32,180 bases of DNA from the NCBI GenBank assembly GCA_020051675.1, contig JAGVQN010000115.1:1-32180 (forward strand), given 5' to 3'. This document shows positions 16,784-25,066 of this stretch, in pieces. Made by a program: the position numbers and the translations under genes. Origin of the DNA: Candidatus Brocadiia bacterium (GTDB lineage Bacteria > Planctomycetota > MHYJ01 > JACQXL01 > JACQZI01). The notes under the pieces are model-generated. The model was given only the letters and a program-made list of their open reading frames with translations, searched no databases and had not been told where the DNA came from. Within the stretch, counting starts at the first letter, position 1. Each line of letters starts with the position of its first letter.

Positions 16784-18163
16784 TTATCTTCCCAATCCTT
16801 TAAACTTTCCCATGAGCTTGCCCATTTTACCGGCGTTGCCCATATCCTTCATCATTTTCTGCATTTCCCTGAACTGCTTGAGTAGGCTGTTGACCTGTGA
16901 AACCGAGGTGCCGGAGCCGCGGGCAATACGCGCCCGGCGGGAGCCGCTGATTATTTCCGGGGTGGCGCGTTCTTCTTTGGTCATGGATTGGACAATCGCC
17001 TCGACCCGCTTCATTTCCTTATCATCCACCTGGTTGATTGCTCCGCCCATTCCGGGAATCATTGCCAGGAGGTCTTTTAACGGGCCCATTTTCTTTATCT
17101 GCTGGAGCTGGTCAAGGAAATCCTGTAAGGTCAGCTCCTGCTTCCGGAGTTTTTCCTCCAGTTTCTTGGCTTGTTCCATATCCACGTTTGCCTGGGCTTT
17201 TTCAACCAGGGTGACGATATCGCCCATGCCGAGTATCCGGGAGGCCATGCGGTCAGGATGGAACTCCTCGAAGTTATCTATTTTCTCGCCGATGCCGACG
17301 AATTTAATCGGTTTGCCGGTAACGGCTTTGATGGAAAGCGCCGCGCCGCCGCGCGCGTCGCCATCCAGCTTGGTGAGTATTATTCCGGTTAGGGCGAGTT
17401 GTTTATCGAATTCCGCCGCGCTTTTGACCGCGTCCTGCCCGGTCATGGCGTCGGAGACCAGGAAGATATTGCCCGGCTTTATGCGGGCGGCGATTTGTTT
17501 CAGTTCGTCCATCAGTTCTTTATCGATATGGAGACGTCCGGCGGTATCGACGATGACCGTATCGCGGTTGGTTTCCCGGGCGGTGTTGAGGGCTTTTTCG
17601 CAGAGCTTCGGCGGGAAGCTCCCGCTCCGCTTCGCTTCGGGGGCACCCGATGATAGGGAATCCCAGAATGGGGCGCCCGGCTCTGAATAAACCGGCAGCT
17701 TAAGCTGGGCGCCGAGCGTTTTAATCTGTTCAATGGCGGCCGGGCGCTGGATATCCGCCGCGACCAGGAGCGGTGTCTTTCCCTTTTTCACCAGATATTG
17801 CGCGAGCTTGGCGCAGGTGGTCGTTTTTCCGGAACCCTGCAAGCCCGCCATCATGATTACGGTCGGCCCGCCGGGATTGAAATTTATCGAGTAATCGGGC
17901 GGTCCCATAAGGCGCGCCATTTCGTCATAGACTATTTTCACTATCTGCTGTCCGGGAGAGATGCTCTGGATGACTTCCTGCCCGACGGCACGCTTGGTGA
18001 CGGTATCAATAAAATCCTTGACGACTTTGTAATTTACATCCGCTTCCAGCAAAGACATGCGCACTTCGCGCATTCCTTCCTGGATGTTTTTCTCTGTGAG
18101 TTTGCCGCGGCCGGTAAGTTTGCGGAAAGTTGCTTGGAGTTTTTCGGTAATTGATTCAAACAT
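16784..18163 (-). CDS. ffh: Signal recognition particle GTPase Ffh (SRP54), with in-frame repeat insert
   Basis: A 459-aa SRP54 protein that binds signal sequences and SRP RNA and targets ribosomes to the membrane. The N-domain, G-domain and M-domain are complete: GLQGSGKTTTCAKLA (G1), DIQRPAAIEQ, DTAGRLHID (G3), TKLDGDARGG (G4/closing), and an M-domain with RRARIARGSGTSVSQVN and Met-rich helices. Between LPVYSEPGA and CEKALNTAR, where relatives have only a few residues (typically DPVxI), lies an extra stretch of about 21 aa (starting PFWDSLSSGAPEAKRSG). Its DNA matches the intergenic repeat at 12589-12652. The frame is kept and all GTPase motifs survive, so the gene is probably functional. 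Second gene of the ppiD-ffh-DUF3857 operon. Confidence 0.96.
   Translation of the reverse strand: MFESITEKLQATFRKLTGRGKLTEKNIQEGMREVRMSLLEADVNYKVVKDFIDTVTKRAVGQEVIQSISPGQQIVKIVYDEMARLMGPPDYSINFNPGGPTVIMMAGLQGSGKTTTCAKLAQYLVKKGKTPLLVAADIQRPAAIEQIKTLGAQLKLPVYSEPGAPFWDSLSSGAPEAKRSGSFPPKLCEKALNTARETNRDTVIVDTAGRLHIDKELMDELKQIAARIKPGNIFLVSDAMTGQDAVKSAAEFDKQLALTGIILTKLDGDARGGAALSIKAVTGKPIKFVGIGEKIDNFEEFHPDRMASRILGMGDIVTLVEKAQANVDMEQAKKLEEKLRKQELTLQDFLDQLQQIKKMGPLKDLLAMIPGMGGAINQVDDKEMKRVEAIVQSMTKEERATPEIISGSRRARIARGSGTSVSQVNSLLKQFREMQKMMKDMGNAGKMGKLMGKFKGLGR
17611..17674. repeat. Dispersed palindromic repeat, copy D, inside ffh
   Basis: On the minus strand it reads GCCCCATTCTGGGATTCCCT then ATCGGGTGCCCCCGAAGCGA and AGCGGAGCGGGAGC. 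The first 40 or so bases match copy B with few differences, and the second half matches copies A and C (CGGAGCGGG). Its length is a multiple of three and it contains no stop in the ffh frame. Confidence 0.8.
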
Positions 18164-18172
18164 ATAGGCAGC

Positions 18173-18190
18173 CGTCCCGATGTTTCGGGA
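18173..18190. repeat. Short hairpin between ppiD and ffh
   Basis: TCCCGATGTTTCGGGA forms a 6-bp stem in the 32-nt gap between the ppiD-like stop and the ffh start. It is too weak and lacks a T-tract on the coding strand, so it is not a convincing terminator. Confidence 0.4.
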
Positions 18191-18195
18191 TTATA

Positions 18196-20127
18196 TCACT
18201 TTTTGCTTTCTTGTTCCTGAGGCGCCGGGGGCGGCGGCAGCATGTTGTTAACCAGGGCCTTTATTTCCACCCGCCATTTTTCGTTGAAATCATCGTTTCT
18301 TTTGGTCATCCATTCGTTTTCCAGTAACGGCTTCTGGCTGTCAAAATCCTCGGCTGCCGGCGGGCGTTTGGCATTTACCTGGACCAGGTAATAAACGCCT
18401 TTGCTTTCTGTCATTGTGTAATCGCCTGTTTCCATCAGCAGTGCTTTATCCAGGAAGTCCGCGTCTATTTCTTCGTGCTCGGGTACGGCGCCGCCTCTTT
18501 TTACCCAGGAAGACTGGTTTATCGGCGTGCCTTTGTTTTTCAAGACGCTTTCAAAAAGGCGCAGTTTTATTTCTGCTTCAAGCCTGGTTTTTTCCTCGTC
18601 CGTTTTGCCTGAAATCGCCTGGGATTCTTCCGTGAAAGATGCGGTGATTTTGGTCCGCAGTTCCTTACAATCGTTTTCCGCCGCCTGTTTTGATTTCATC
18701 TTTATAATGTCGCGGGTGACTTTTTCTTTAATGGCCATGGTAAAAGGCGGGTTATAGGTGACCTTCTTTTCCAGCACTTTAAAGATAAGCTGCCCTTTGC
18801 CGCAGTCGACAGGGTTGGAGATGATGTCTTTCTCGTACTCGAAGGCCTGTTCGGCGAAAGCTGCCGAGCCGCCCATGGCTTCGGTGATTTCATTAACGCG
18901 TTCCTTGCTGAAAAAGCCGGTCTTTTCGTAGTGCATGCCGAATTCTTTGGCGATTGCTTCCATGTCAACCGGTTTCTGTTTGATGAGCAGGATATCGATG
19001 CGCTGTTTTATTTCCGCGGTTTTCTCGATTGCCACGCTTTTGGCTTCAAGCTCTTTCCATTTTAATTTTATTTCTTCCTGGGCTTCCTCAAGCTTTTTGT
19101 GGGTTGCGGTCGGGGTGACAGGGGTGGAATCGGTTATCTTGAATTCCTCAAGGTTTTTATCGTAATAGTTTTTAATTTCTTCGGGCGTCGGCTCGCGGAT
19201 GGTTTCCTTAAGCTTGGTGTAATCGGCGATGATGTATTCCGCTTGTAATTTATCCGGCACCACGTAAGCGGGCATGTTATCCCTGAAATACTTTTCCAGC
19301 TCCTCGGCTGATTCTATATTGACTTTGGATTTGTATTCATCCGGGTTAAAGGCGGCCCATTTAATTTTGGCTTCTTCATTATTCAGGATATACTGGCTGA
19401 AGAGTTCCTGGAGCGAGGGGAATTCGCCTTCCTGGCGGAAAGTAGAGAGCTTCAGTGCTTTTATCCATTCCTCGATTGTTTTCTCGAATCCGGCCTGGGT
19501 TAGTTTTATTTCCCGCTCCACGGAATAGCGGTAATAATTGATGCTGAATTGGTTGGTATTTTGGTCGCGGAAGAACGGCAGCCCGGAAGAGATAAAACCC
19601 TGTATTTCATCGTCGGAGACCTGGATGCCTAGCCTGTCTGCCGTCGCGGTCAGGACGGCGATTGTTTTGGCAAGGCTTTCCGAATATTTATTGGGCTTAT
19701 CGTTCCACCATTCTTCGTAATCGGCAAGGTTAAACGGCGCGATATTAAGCAGGGTGAATGCCTTTATAAAATAAGCTTCCTGCCAGCTTTTGTATTGGCC
19801 TTTGATGCTTTCCTCTCCTTCTTTTTGCGCATCCCACCATTTTTGGAACCCGGTTTCGCTGAAATGAGGCGCTTTGGCGAGGACGAACGGGTTTTTGGAA
19901 ATATAACCGGCAATATAGCTGGTAAAATTATACCATCGGATTTCAATGCTCCTGAGTTCGCTTTCCGATATTTCTTTGCCGTAAATGGTGCCGGGCGGGT
20001 TTTCGTCCTGGCCGGCCATATTTATAAGCTGGGGCGAGATGCCGAAAGCCAGGGCGGTGACAATCGCCAGGATAATAAACGCCTTGCGTTCGTGTTTCTG
20101 GAAGAACTTGCGGAAACCTCTTAACAT
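18196..20127 (-). CDS. PpiD/SurA-like membrane-anchored periplasmic folding protein
   Basis: A 643-aa protein with a basic N-terminus, one membrane anchor (about residues 17-34), then a long periplasmic domain and a Pro-rich tail (PPPPAPQEQ). The layout and length match PpiD (about 620 aa): a SurA_N-like helical region (about 50-240), a linker, and a region around 400-470 (AKEFGMHYEKTGFFS ... FKVLEKK) that resembles a PpiC-type domain. The classical parvulin start (xASHILI) is not apparent; that position is replaced by a charged helical stretch, so isomerase activity is doubtful and a chaperone role is more likely. It heads an operon with ffh, linking membrane targeting and periplasmic folding. 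Its -10 box is 9 nt from the ATG and no ribosome site is present. Confidence 0.78.
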   Translation of the reverse strand: MLRGFRKFFQKHERKAFIILAIVTALAFGISPQLINMAGQDENPPGTIYGKEISESELRSIEIRWYNFTSYIAGYISKNPFVLAKAPHFSETGFQKWWDAQKEGEESIKGQYKSWQEAYFIKAFTLLNIAPFNLADYEEWWNDKPNKYSESLAKTIAVLTATADRLGIQVSDDEIQGFISSGLPFFRDQNTNQFSINYYRYSVEREIKLTQAGFEKTIEEWIKALKLSTFRQEGEFPSLQELFSQYILNNEEAKIKWAAFNPDEYKSKVNIESAEELEKYFRDNMPAYVVPDKLQAEYIIADYTKLKETIREPTPEEIKNYYDKNLEEFKITDSTPVTPTATHKKLEEAQEEIKLKWKELEAKSVAIEKTAEIKQRIDILLIKQKPVDMEAIAKEFGMHYEKTGFFSKERVNEITEAMGGSAAFAEQAFEYEKDIISNPVDCGKGQLIFKVLEKKVTYNPPFTMAIKEKVTRDIIKMKSKQAAENDCKELRTKITASFTEESQAISGKTDEEKTRLEAEIKLRLFESVLKNKGTPINQSSWVKRGGAVPEHEEIDADFLDKALLMETGDYTMTESKGVYYLVQVNAKRPPAAEDFDSQKPLLENEWMTKRNDDFNEKWRVEIKALVNNMLPPPPAPQEQESKK

Positions 20128-20136
20128 AAGATGGAC

Positions 20137-20164
20137 ATATTATCAGTTTTTTAGGTTATGTCAA
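20137..20164 (-). promoter_or_regulatory. Sigma-70-type promoter of the ppiD-ffh operon, probable leaderless start
   Basis: On the minus strand, TTGACA (20164-20159), 16-nt spacer, TAATAT (20142-20137). Nine nucleotides separate the -10 box from the ATG at 20127, the same distance as at the phaJ promoter. Confidence 0.75.
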
Positions 20165-20210
20165 GAAAATCGTTATGATATAACTTTACGGATGTTTCGG
20201 AATGGATAAA

Positions 20211-20246
20211 GGAGCGTCCCCCGGCTTAACGTCGGGGGAACGCTCC
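20211..20246 (-). terminator. Terminator of gdhA
   Basis: GGAGCG-T-CCCCCG and CGGGGG-AA-CGCTCC form a near-perfect stem of about 12 bp with a 9-nt loop, 15 nt beyond the gdhA stop. It is followed on the minus strand by TTTATCC. It also separates gdhA from the ppiD promoter. Confidence 0.75.
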
Positions 20247-20261
20247 CTAAGGTTTGATATG

Positions 20262-21635
<1,374 letters not shown>

Positions 21636-21652
21636 CTACTAACACCGTTACT

Positions 21653-21675
21653 CTTCACACTTTTATTGAGTGAAG
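21653..21675 (-). promoter_or_regulatory. Inverted repeat in the gdhA leader
   Basis: CTTCACaCT and AGTGAAG flank a 7-nt AT-rich centre just downstream of the predicted gdhA start site (about 21680). It could be an operator or an RNA stem. No regulator can be named. Confidence 0.4.
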
Positions 21676-21686
21676 AAATTGACGTA

Positions 21687-21715
21687 TATATATACGATAA
21701 GGGGGGAGTGGTCAA
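21687..21715 (-). promoter_or_regulatory. Sigma-70-type promoter of gdhA
   Basis: On the minus strand, TTGACC (21715-21710), 17-nt spacer, TATATA (21692-21687). This gives a leader of about 75-80 nt ending in GAGGAG. Confidence 0.65.
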
Positions 21716-21735
21716 GTAAAACAGGGCGAAATCGG

Positions 21736-21767
21736 CCTGTCTGCCCCGATGGCAATCGGGAGACAGG
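21736..21767. repeat. Strong isolated hairpin
   Basis: CCTGTCT-gc-CCCGAT and ATCGGG-AGACAGG form a 13-bp stem with a GGCA loop upstream of the gdhA promoter. It could be an extragenic palindrome or a terminator of leftward transcription. Confidence 0.55.
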
Positions 21768-21780
21768 GTTGATTTAGCGG

Positions 21781-21924
21781 GACGAGATATTCATATAAAC
21801 CAACCCGACCCCGGAGTCCCGTCCCGCTCTTCCCGCTTTGTCCCTAGATCCTGAATATCTTGGGATCTCAGGACGGGATTCGGGGACATCCCGACATGCT
21901 GTCGGGAAGTCCCCGAATGAGGCC
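21781..21924. repeat. Dispersed palindromic repeat, copy E (composite)
   Basis: The right half (21874-21924) is a nested hairpin: ATTCGGGGAC and GTCCCCGAAT enclose CCCGACA-tgc-TGTCGGG. It has the same outline as copy B (GATTCGGGGACA ... GGAAGTCCC-N-GAATG). The left half (21781-21835) matches copy C in reverse orientation, including the TGGTTTATATGA tail. This suggests the family has two joinable modules. Confidence 0.7.
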
Positions 21925-22064
21925 ACGCTCCCTACAGTCGCTCGCAATTACAGAAGAAGCATTTCGCAAAAGTTCAGTAAATAGCATACCAAATATGATA
22001 AACTATGACATACCCCCATACCGCCACCCCCCATACCCCTCAGCGCCAAGGTTTATACCCCCTT

Positions 22065-22328
22065 CGGCCAGTAAGCGTATCCCCTTAGGCCAGTAAGCGT
22101 ATCCCCTCCGGCCAGTAAGTGTAGCCCATCCGGCCAGTAAGTGTACCCTATCCGGCCAGTAAGTGTACCCCATCCGGCCAGTAAGTGTAGCCTATCCGGC
22201 CAAGAAGTGTACCCCATCCGGCCAAGAAGTGTACCCCATCCGGCCAGTAAGTGTAGCCTATCCGGCCAGTAAGTGCACCCCCTCCGGCCAGTAAGTGTAC
22301 CCCATCCGGCCAAGAAGCATAGCCGTCA
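22065..22328. repeat. Twelve-copy 22-bp tandem repeat array
   Basis: Twelve uninterrupted units of exactly 22 bp, consensus CGGCCAGTAAGTGTACCCC plus ATC. The end units are the most diverged and the internal ones differ at one to three positions (GTAA/AGAA, TACC/TAGC). A degenerate thirteenth unit may precede at 22043-22064. No spacers exist, so it is not CRISPR. The period is about two helical turns, so identical sites face one side of the DNA, as in iteron or multi-operator arrays. It ends 43 bp before the -35 box of a plus-strand promoter. Confidence 0.93.
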
Positions 22329-22371
22329 TCTTCAAAAAACATTTTCAGTGTTATAATTTTTCTCTTGCCTC

Positions 22372-22399
22372 TTGACAAATCCATTCGGAATGGCATAAT
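22372..22399 (+). promoter_or_regulatory. Orphan sigma-70 promoter beside the 22-bp array
   Basis: TTGACA (22372-22377), 16-nt spacer, CATAAT (22394-22399). It points right, away from the array, into about 270 nt with no ORF on that strand. Expected start near 22406. Confidence 0.7.
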
Positions 22400-22405
22400 G
22401 TCACC

Positions 22406-22660
22406 CATCTCGCCGGTGCGGCGGGTAAAACATGTATAAACCGGATCGCAAAGGCGTTGGGAAGGGATTTTGTCGTAAGAAAGGCTTGTAAGCTTGGAAA
22501 ATAAAGGGATACAGGCGGGTGGGATGTGTCCTGCACCGCTGCAAGTCAAGCATTTAGCTGGGTTCATTGAGAGGGGTGTGTCATCGAATTCTTCACCGAA
22601 TTACTGCCACCGAATTTCGGAAGACTGTTCCACCAGAGTAGCGGCCTAAAAGCATAATCG
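22406..22660 (+). ncRNA. Putative structured non-coding RNA, family not recognised
   Basis: Inferred from the promoter at 22372-22399, lack of a plus-strand ORF, and several stems. These include CGCCG-gtg-CGGCG at the very 5' end (22411-22423), GCGG-GTG ... CAC-CGC enclosing GGA-tgtg-TCC (22515-22539), and CCG-aattt-CGG (22610-22620). A CGAATT motif occurs three times at 22582-22616. I could not match it to RNase P RNA, tmRNA, SRP RNA or 6S RNA. Fragments resemble pieces of a cobalamin riboswitch (GGGA, GCCAC ... GGAAG) but the conserved boxes are not intact. Ends are approximate. Confidence 0.4.
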
Positions 22661-22674
22661 TTTAAATGTTTAAC

Positions 22675-22736
22675 GCCTTAACAGGTTTAGTAACGCTACC
22701 TTATAGCCAGGTAAAGCGCTAATACCCTGTTAAGGC
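22675..22736. terminator. Long 62-nt hairpin at the 3' ends of the GltS-like gene and the ncRNA
   Basis: The outer arms GCCTTAACAGG and CCTGTTAAGGC are perfect over 11 bp. The inner arms (about AGTAACGCTACCT and AGGTAAAGCGCTAAT) pair imperfectly around a short loop. It begins 33 nt past the stop of the minus-strand gene. No T-tract follows on either strand, so intrinsic termination is uncertain. The AAC ... GTT arms recall integron attC sites, but the 7-base cores each miss the consensus by one base. Confidence 0.45.
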
Positions 22737-22768
22737 ATTCCTAAATATCCAAGAACAAAGCGGTTTCC

Positions 22769-24352
22769 TTAAGACTTAATTATCTTCTCGGCTTCGGCTT
22801 TATCTACATCCATCGCGTAAGTGATGCCGCTGATATCGGTCGCTTCCTTGGTCAGTGACATCAAATCATCGCGGGAGATATTATCCAGCGTGAACTTCCT
22901 GCAGCCGGCCATCAACTGCCGTAATCCTTGAGCCAACCTTTCATAATAGGTGTAAAGCCCGATAGCGCCGGTGGGGAGTTTTTCGAATTCCGCATCGCCA
23001 AGTTCCTTGCGCAGGGAAGCGGCGGTCACAAAGATTTCGTCTTTGCTTGAGCCGAACCTTTCCACATAAACCGGCAGCTGATTTTCATCTATCGCGCGGC
23101 CGATTGTTTTACCGACCATTGCCGCGGCTATCGGGGCGCGGGCCATGCCGATCATCTTGACAAACGGGGCGCCCATTGAAAGCCCCTTGAAAATCTGGTC
23201 TTCAAAACTAAAGCCGCCGCCTACGGCAATCGCCGGCAGGTGTGCTTTCTTTTCAGCCAGCATTTTGGCATATTTGTAAACGAGCGAGTGCAGTTCGACC
23301 GGAGGAACGCCCCATTCATTCATCATCTTCCAGGGGCTCATGCCGGTTCCGCCGCCTGCCGCGTCCACGGTCAGGAGGTCCAGTTTATATTTGGAGGCGA
23401 ATTTCATGGCCAATGCCAGAGCGGCCGGGCGGTAAGCGCCGGTTTTCAGGAAGATATACTTGGCGCCTGCCTTGCGCAGTTCTTCCACGCGTTGGGCAAA
23501 ACCTTCTTCGGAGACCATGCCGACCCTGGAATGGCGCTCGAATTCCTTAAAGGCGCCTTTTTCAAACGCCTTGATAACGTTCGGGTCCATCGGGTTAGGC
23601 AGCAAGACATAACCGCGGTCGTAGAGCATCTGGGCTTTCTTCAAATCCCGGATTTTCACTTCACCGCCGATATTCTTCGCGCCCTGACCCCATTTCAACT
23701 CCACGCAGGTGACGCCGAGCTTTTCAATGGCGTATTCCTGGACGCCCAAGCGGGTATCTTCGACATTCGCCTGGACGATAATCGCGCCGTAACCGTCGTG
23801 CTGGCTGTCCATATAAAGCTTTACCCTGCGCTTTAAATCTACCGTATCCATGACACGGCCATTTTTAATGACAGCCTGCGGGTCCATGCCGACGACGTTT
23901 TCTCCGATGGTTAAGGGCGTCCCCGAAATAGCCGAGCCGATTGCCAGTCCTTCCCAGTTATTCTTAGCTATATCGGTCGAGCCGATGCCGGAAATCACCC
24001 ACGGATATTTAAATTTCAATCCTTTATCATGCCCGATAGCCAGTTCCAGCTTGACGTTCGGGAAAATGGCCTTGTCGCTATCCGCTTCGATTCCCTGCGC
24101 GCCGATTACGCCGCTGATGATATTGAAATGTGAATAATCGACCGGATATGCTTTTTCGCCGGCTGAAGTGATGACGCCAAATGGCTGGGGATAAATGACT
24201 TCATGCCCCCGGTAGGCGGATTTGCCGATTTCGCACATGCCGATGCATCCATCCACGCATGTTGCGCACATGCCGGATGCCGGTATGACCGAGCCTTCGG
24301 TCCTGTTTTTGGTCAGGGTGGCCGCTGTTGCATTCGTCTTCGAGAGTGACAT
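22769..24352 (-). CDS. Glutamate-synthase-like FMN oxidoreductase subunit (non-canonical)
   Basis: A 527-aa protein of the Glu_synthase FMN-barrel family, lacking both the glutaminase domain and the C-terminal GXGXG domain of full GltB. The barrel is clear: VDAAGGGTGMSPWKMMNEWG (about 335-355), then AVGGGFSFEDQIFKGLSMGA. The canonical 3Fe-4S cysteines that normally follow the barrel strand are absent; that position reads MGAPFVKMIGMARAP. Instead, an N-terminal motif CATCVDGCIGMC (Cys29, 32, 36, 40) could bind a cluster. It is the last gene of the NADH-core operon, 14 nt after the NuoG-like gene, with a good AGGAGG site. True glutamate synthesis is therefore not certain: it may be a glutamate-synthase branch or an enzyme on another substrate fed by NADH or ferredoxin. 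Confidence 0.75.
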   Translation of the reverse strand: MSLSKTNATAATLTKNRTEGSVIPASGMCATCVDGCIGMCEIGKSAYRGHEVIYPQPFGVITSAGEKAYPVDYSHFNIISGVIGAQGIEADSDKAIFPNVKLELAIGHDKGLKFKYPWVISGIGSTDIAKNNWEGLAIGSAISGTPLTIGENVVGMDPQAVIKNGRVMDTVDLKRRVKLYMDSQHDGYGAIIVQANVEDTRLGVQEYAIEKLGVTCVELKWGQGAKNIGGEVKIRDLKKAQMLYDRGYVLLPNPMDPNVIKAFEKGAFKEFERHSRVGMVSEEGFAQRVEELRKAGAKYIFLKTGAYRPAALALAMKFASKYKLDLLTVDAAGGGTGMSPWKMMNEWGVPPVELHSLVYKYAKMLAEKKAHLPAIAVGGGFSFEDQIFKGLSMGAPFVKMIGMARAPIAAAMVGKTIGRAIDENQLPVYVERFGSSKDEIFVTAASLRKELGDAEFEKLPTGAIGLYTYYERLAQGLRQLMAGCRKFTLDNISRDDLMSLTKEATDISGITYAMDVDKAEAEKIIKS

Positions 24353-24366
24353 ACTTCTCCTCCTTT

Positions 24367-25044
24367 TTAATCTTTCTTTATTTCACAAGCCACGCAAGGT
24401 GACATATAACACATCATATCGTCGAACTTTTCCTTTTCCAGGCAAGGCGGTTCCAGGTTGGCGCAGCCGCCGCAAATCGCTTTATCCGGCTGGGTATAAG
24501 TGCAGCGTAGCTGGCAGGCCGGGCATACATACATACATCCTCCGCACAGGCGGCAAACTTCACTCTTGGCGTTAAAGGGCGTATTGATAACTCGTTTTTC
24601 GCCCCTGTTTTGGAAACCAATCGCGCCGGCCATCATCTGCTCCTTGCACATCCGGACGCACAACCCGCAAAGGATGCAATCCTCGTGTTCCTGCTTGAAC
24701 CTCTGCTGGCGCACGCCGAAAGAAGAAGCCAAATCCTGAATCTGTTTGGATTGCGGGCAGGAAGCGAGCAAGAGCTCGATAACCATCCGCCTGGCTTTCA
24801 TCACCCTTTCCGAAGCGGTGCGGACTTTTAAGCCCTCCTCAACCGGATAGGTGCAGGAAGAAACCAGCTTGGCGCGCGTTCCTTCCCCGATTTCCACCAC
24901 GCACAAACGGCAGGCGCCATAAGGGGAAAGCCCTTCCATATGGCAAAGCGTGGGTATAGGAAACCCCATGAACCTGGCGGCTTCCAGCAAGGTGCTTCCC
25001 TCTTCCATTGAAACTCTTACGCTGTTAATATATAAATTCACCAT
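24367..25044 (-). CDS. NuoG/HoxU-like Fe-S electron-transfer subunit, truncated
   Basis: A 225-aa iron-sulfur protein equal to the N-terminal part of NuoG, HydA or HoxU. A plant-type [2Fe-2S] domain comes first (Cys34, Cys45, Cys48, Cys64). The next segment, where NuoG has its His-Cys [4Fe-4S] ligands, reads LLASCPQSKQ and lacks that motif. A ferredoxin-type region follows: CILCGLCVRMC (123-133) and CRLCGGCMYVCPACQLRC (164-181). The tail has further Cys pairs (191/194/201 and 212/217/220). No hydrogenase H-cluster or molybdopterin domain is attached. It probably carries electrons between the NuoF-like core and the GltS-like protein encoded next. GAGGAG lies 9 nt before the ATG. Confidence 0.82.
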   Translation of the reverse strand: MVNLYINSVRVSMEEGSTLLEAARFMGFPIPTLCHMEGLSPYGACRLCVVEIGEGTRAKLVSSCTYPVEEGLKVRTASERVMKARRMVIELLLASCPQSKQIQDLASSFGVRQQRFKQEHEDCILCGLCVRMCKEQMMAGAIGFQNRGEKRVINTPFNAKSEVCRLCGGCMYVCPACQLRCTYTQPDKAICGGCANLEPPCLEKEKFDDMMCYMSPCVACEIKKD

Positions 25045-25066
25045 CTGCGTCTGCTCCTCTTTACTG

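Noticed and set aside
22065-22328. CRISPR array
   Set aside because: Repeats are contiguous 22-bp units with no spacers and no cas genes are present.
22148-22567. 139-aa minus-strand ORF with KCLTCSGAGH, resembling a zinc finger
   Set aside because: No ribosome site; its C-terminal half is the stop-free 22-bp repeat and the N-terminal half is the reverse of the probable ncRNA.
22406-22660. Cobalamin riboswitch
   Set aside because: Only fragments of the conserved boxes are visible and no plus-strand gene follows; kept as an unidentified RNA.
22675-22736. Integron attC site as a firm call
   Set aside because: Each 7-base core misses the consensus by one base and no integrase or cassette genes are seen.
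22769-24352. Calling this gene a complete glutamate synthase (gltB)
   Set aside because: Glutaminase and GXGXG domains and the 3Fe-4S cysteines are missing, so only an FMN-barrel glutamate-synthase-like subunit is claimed.
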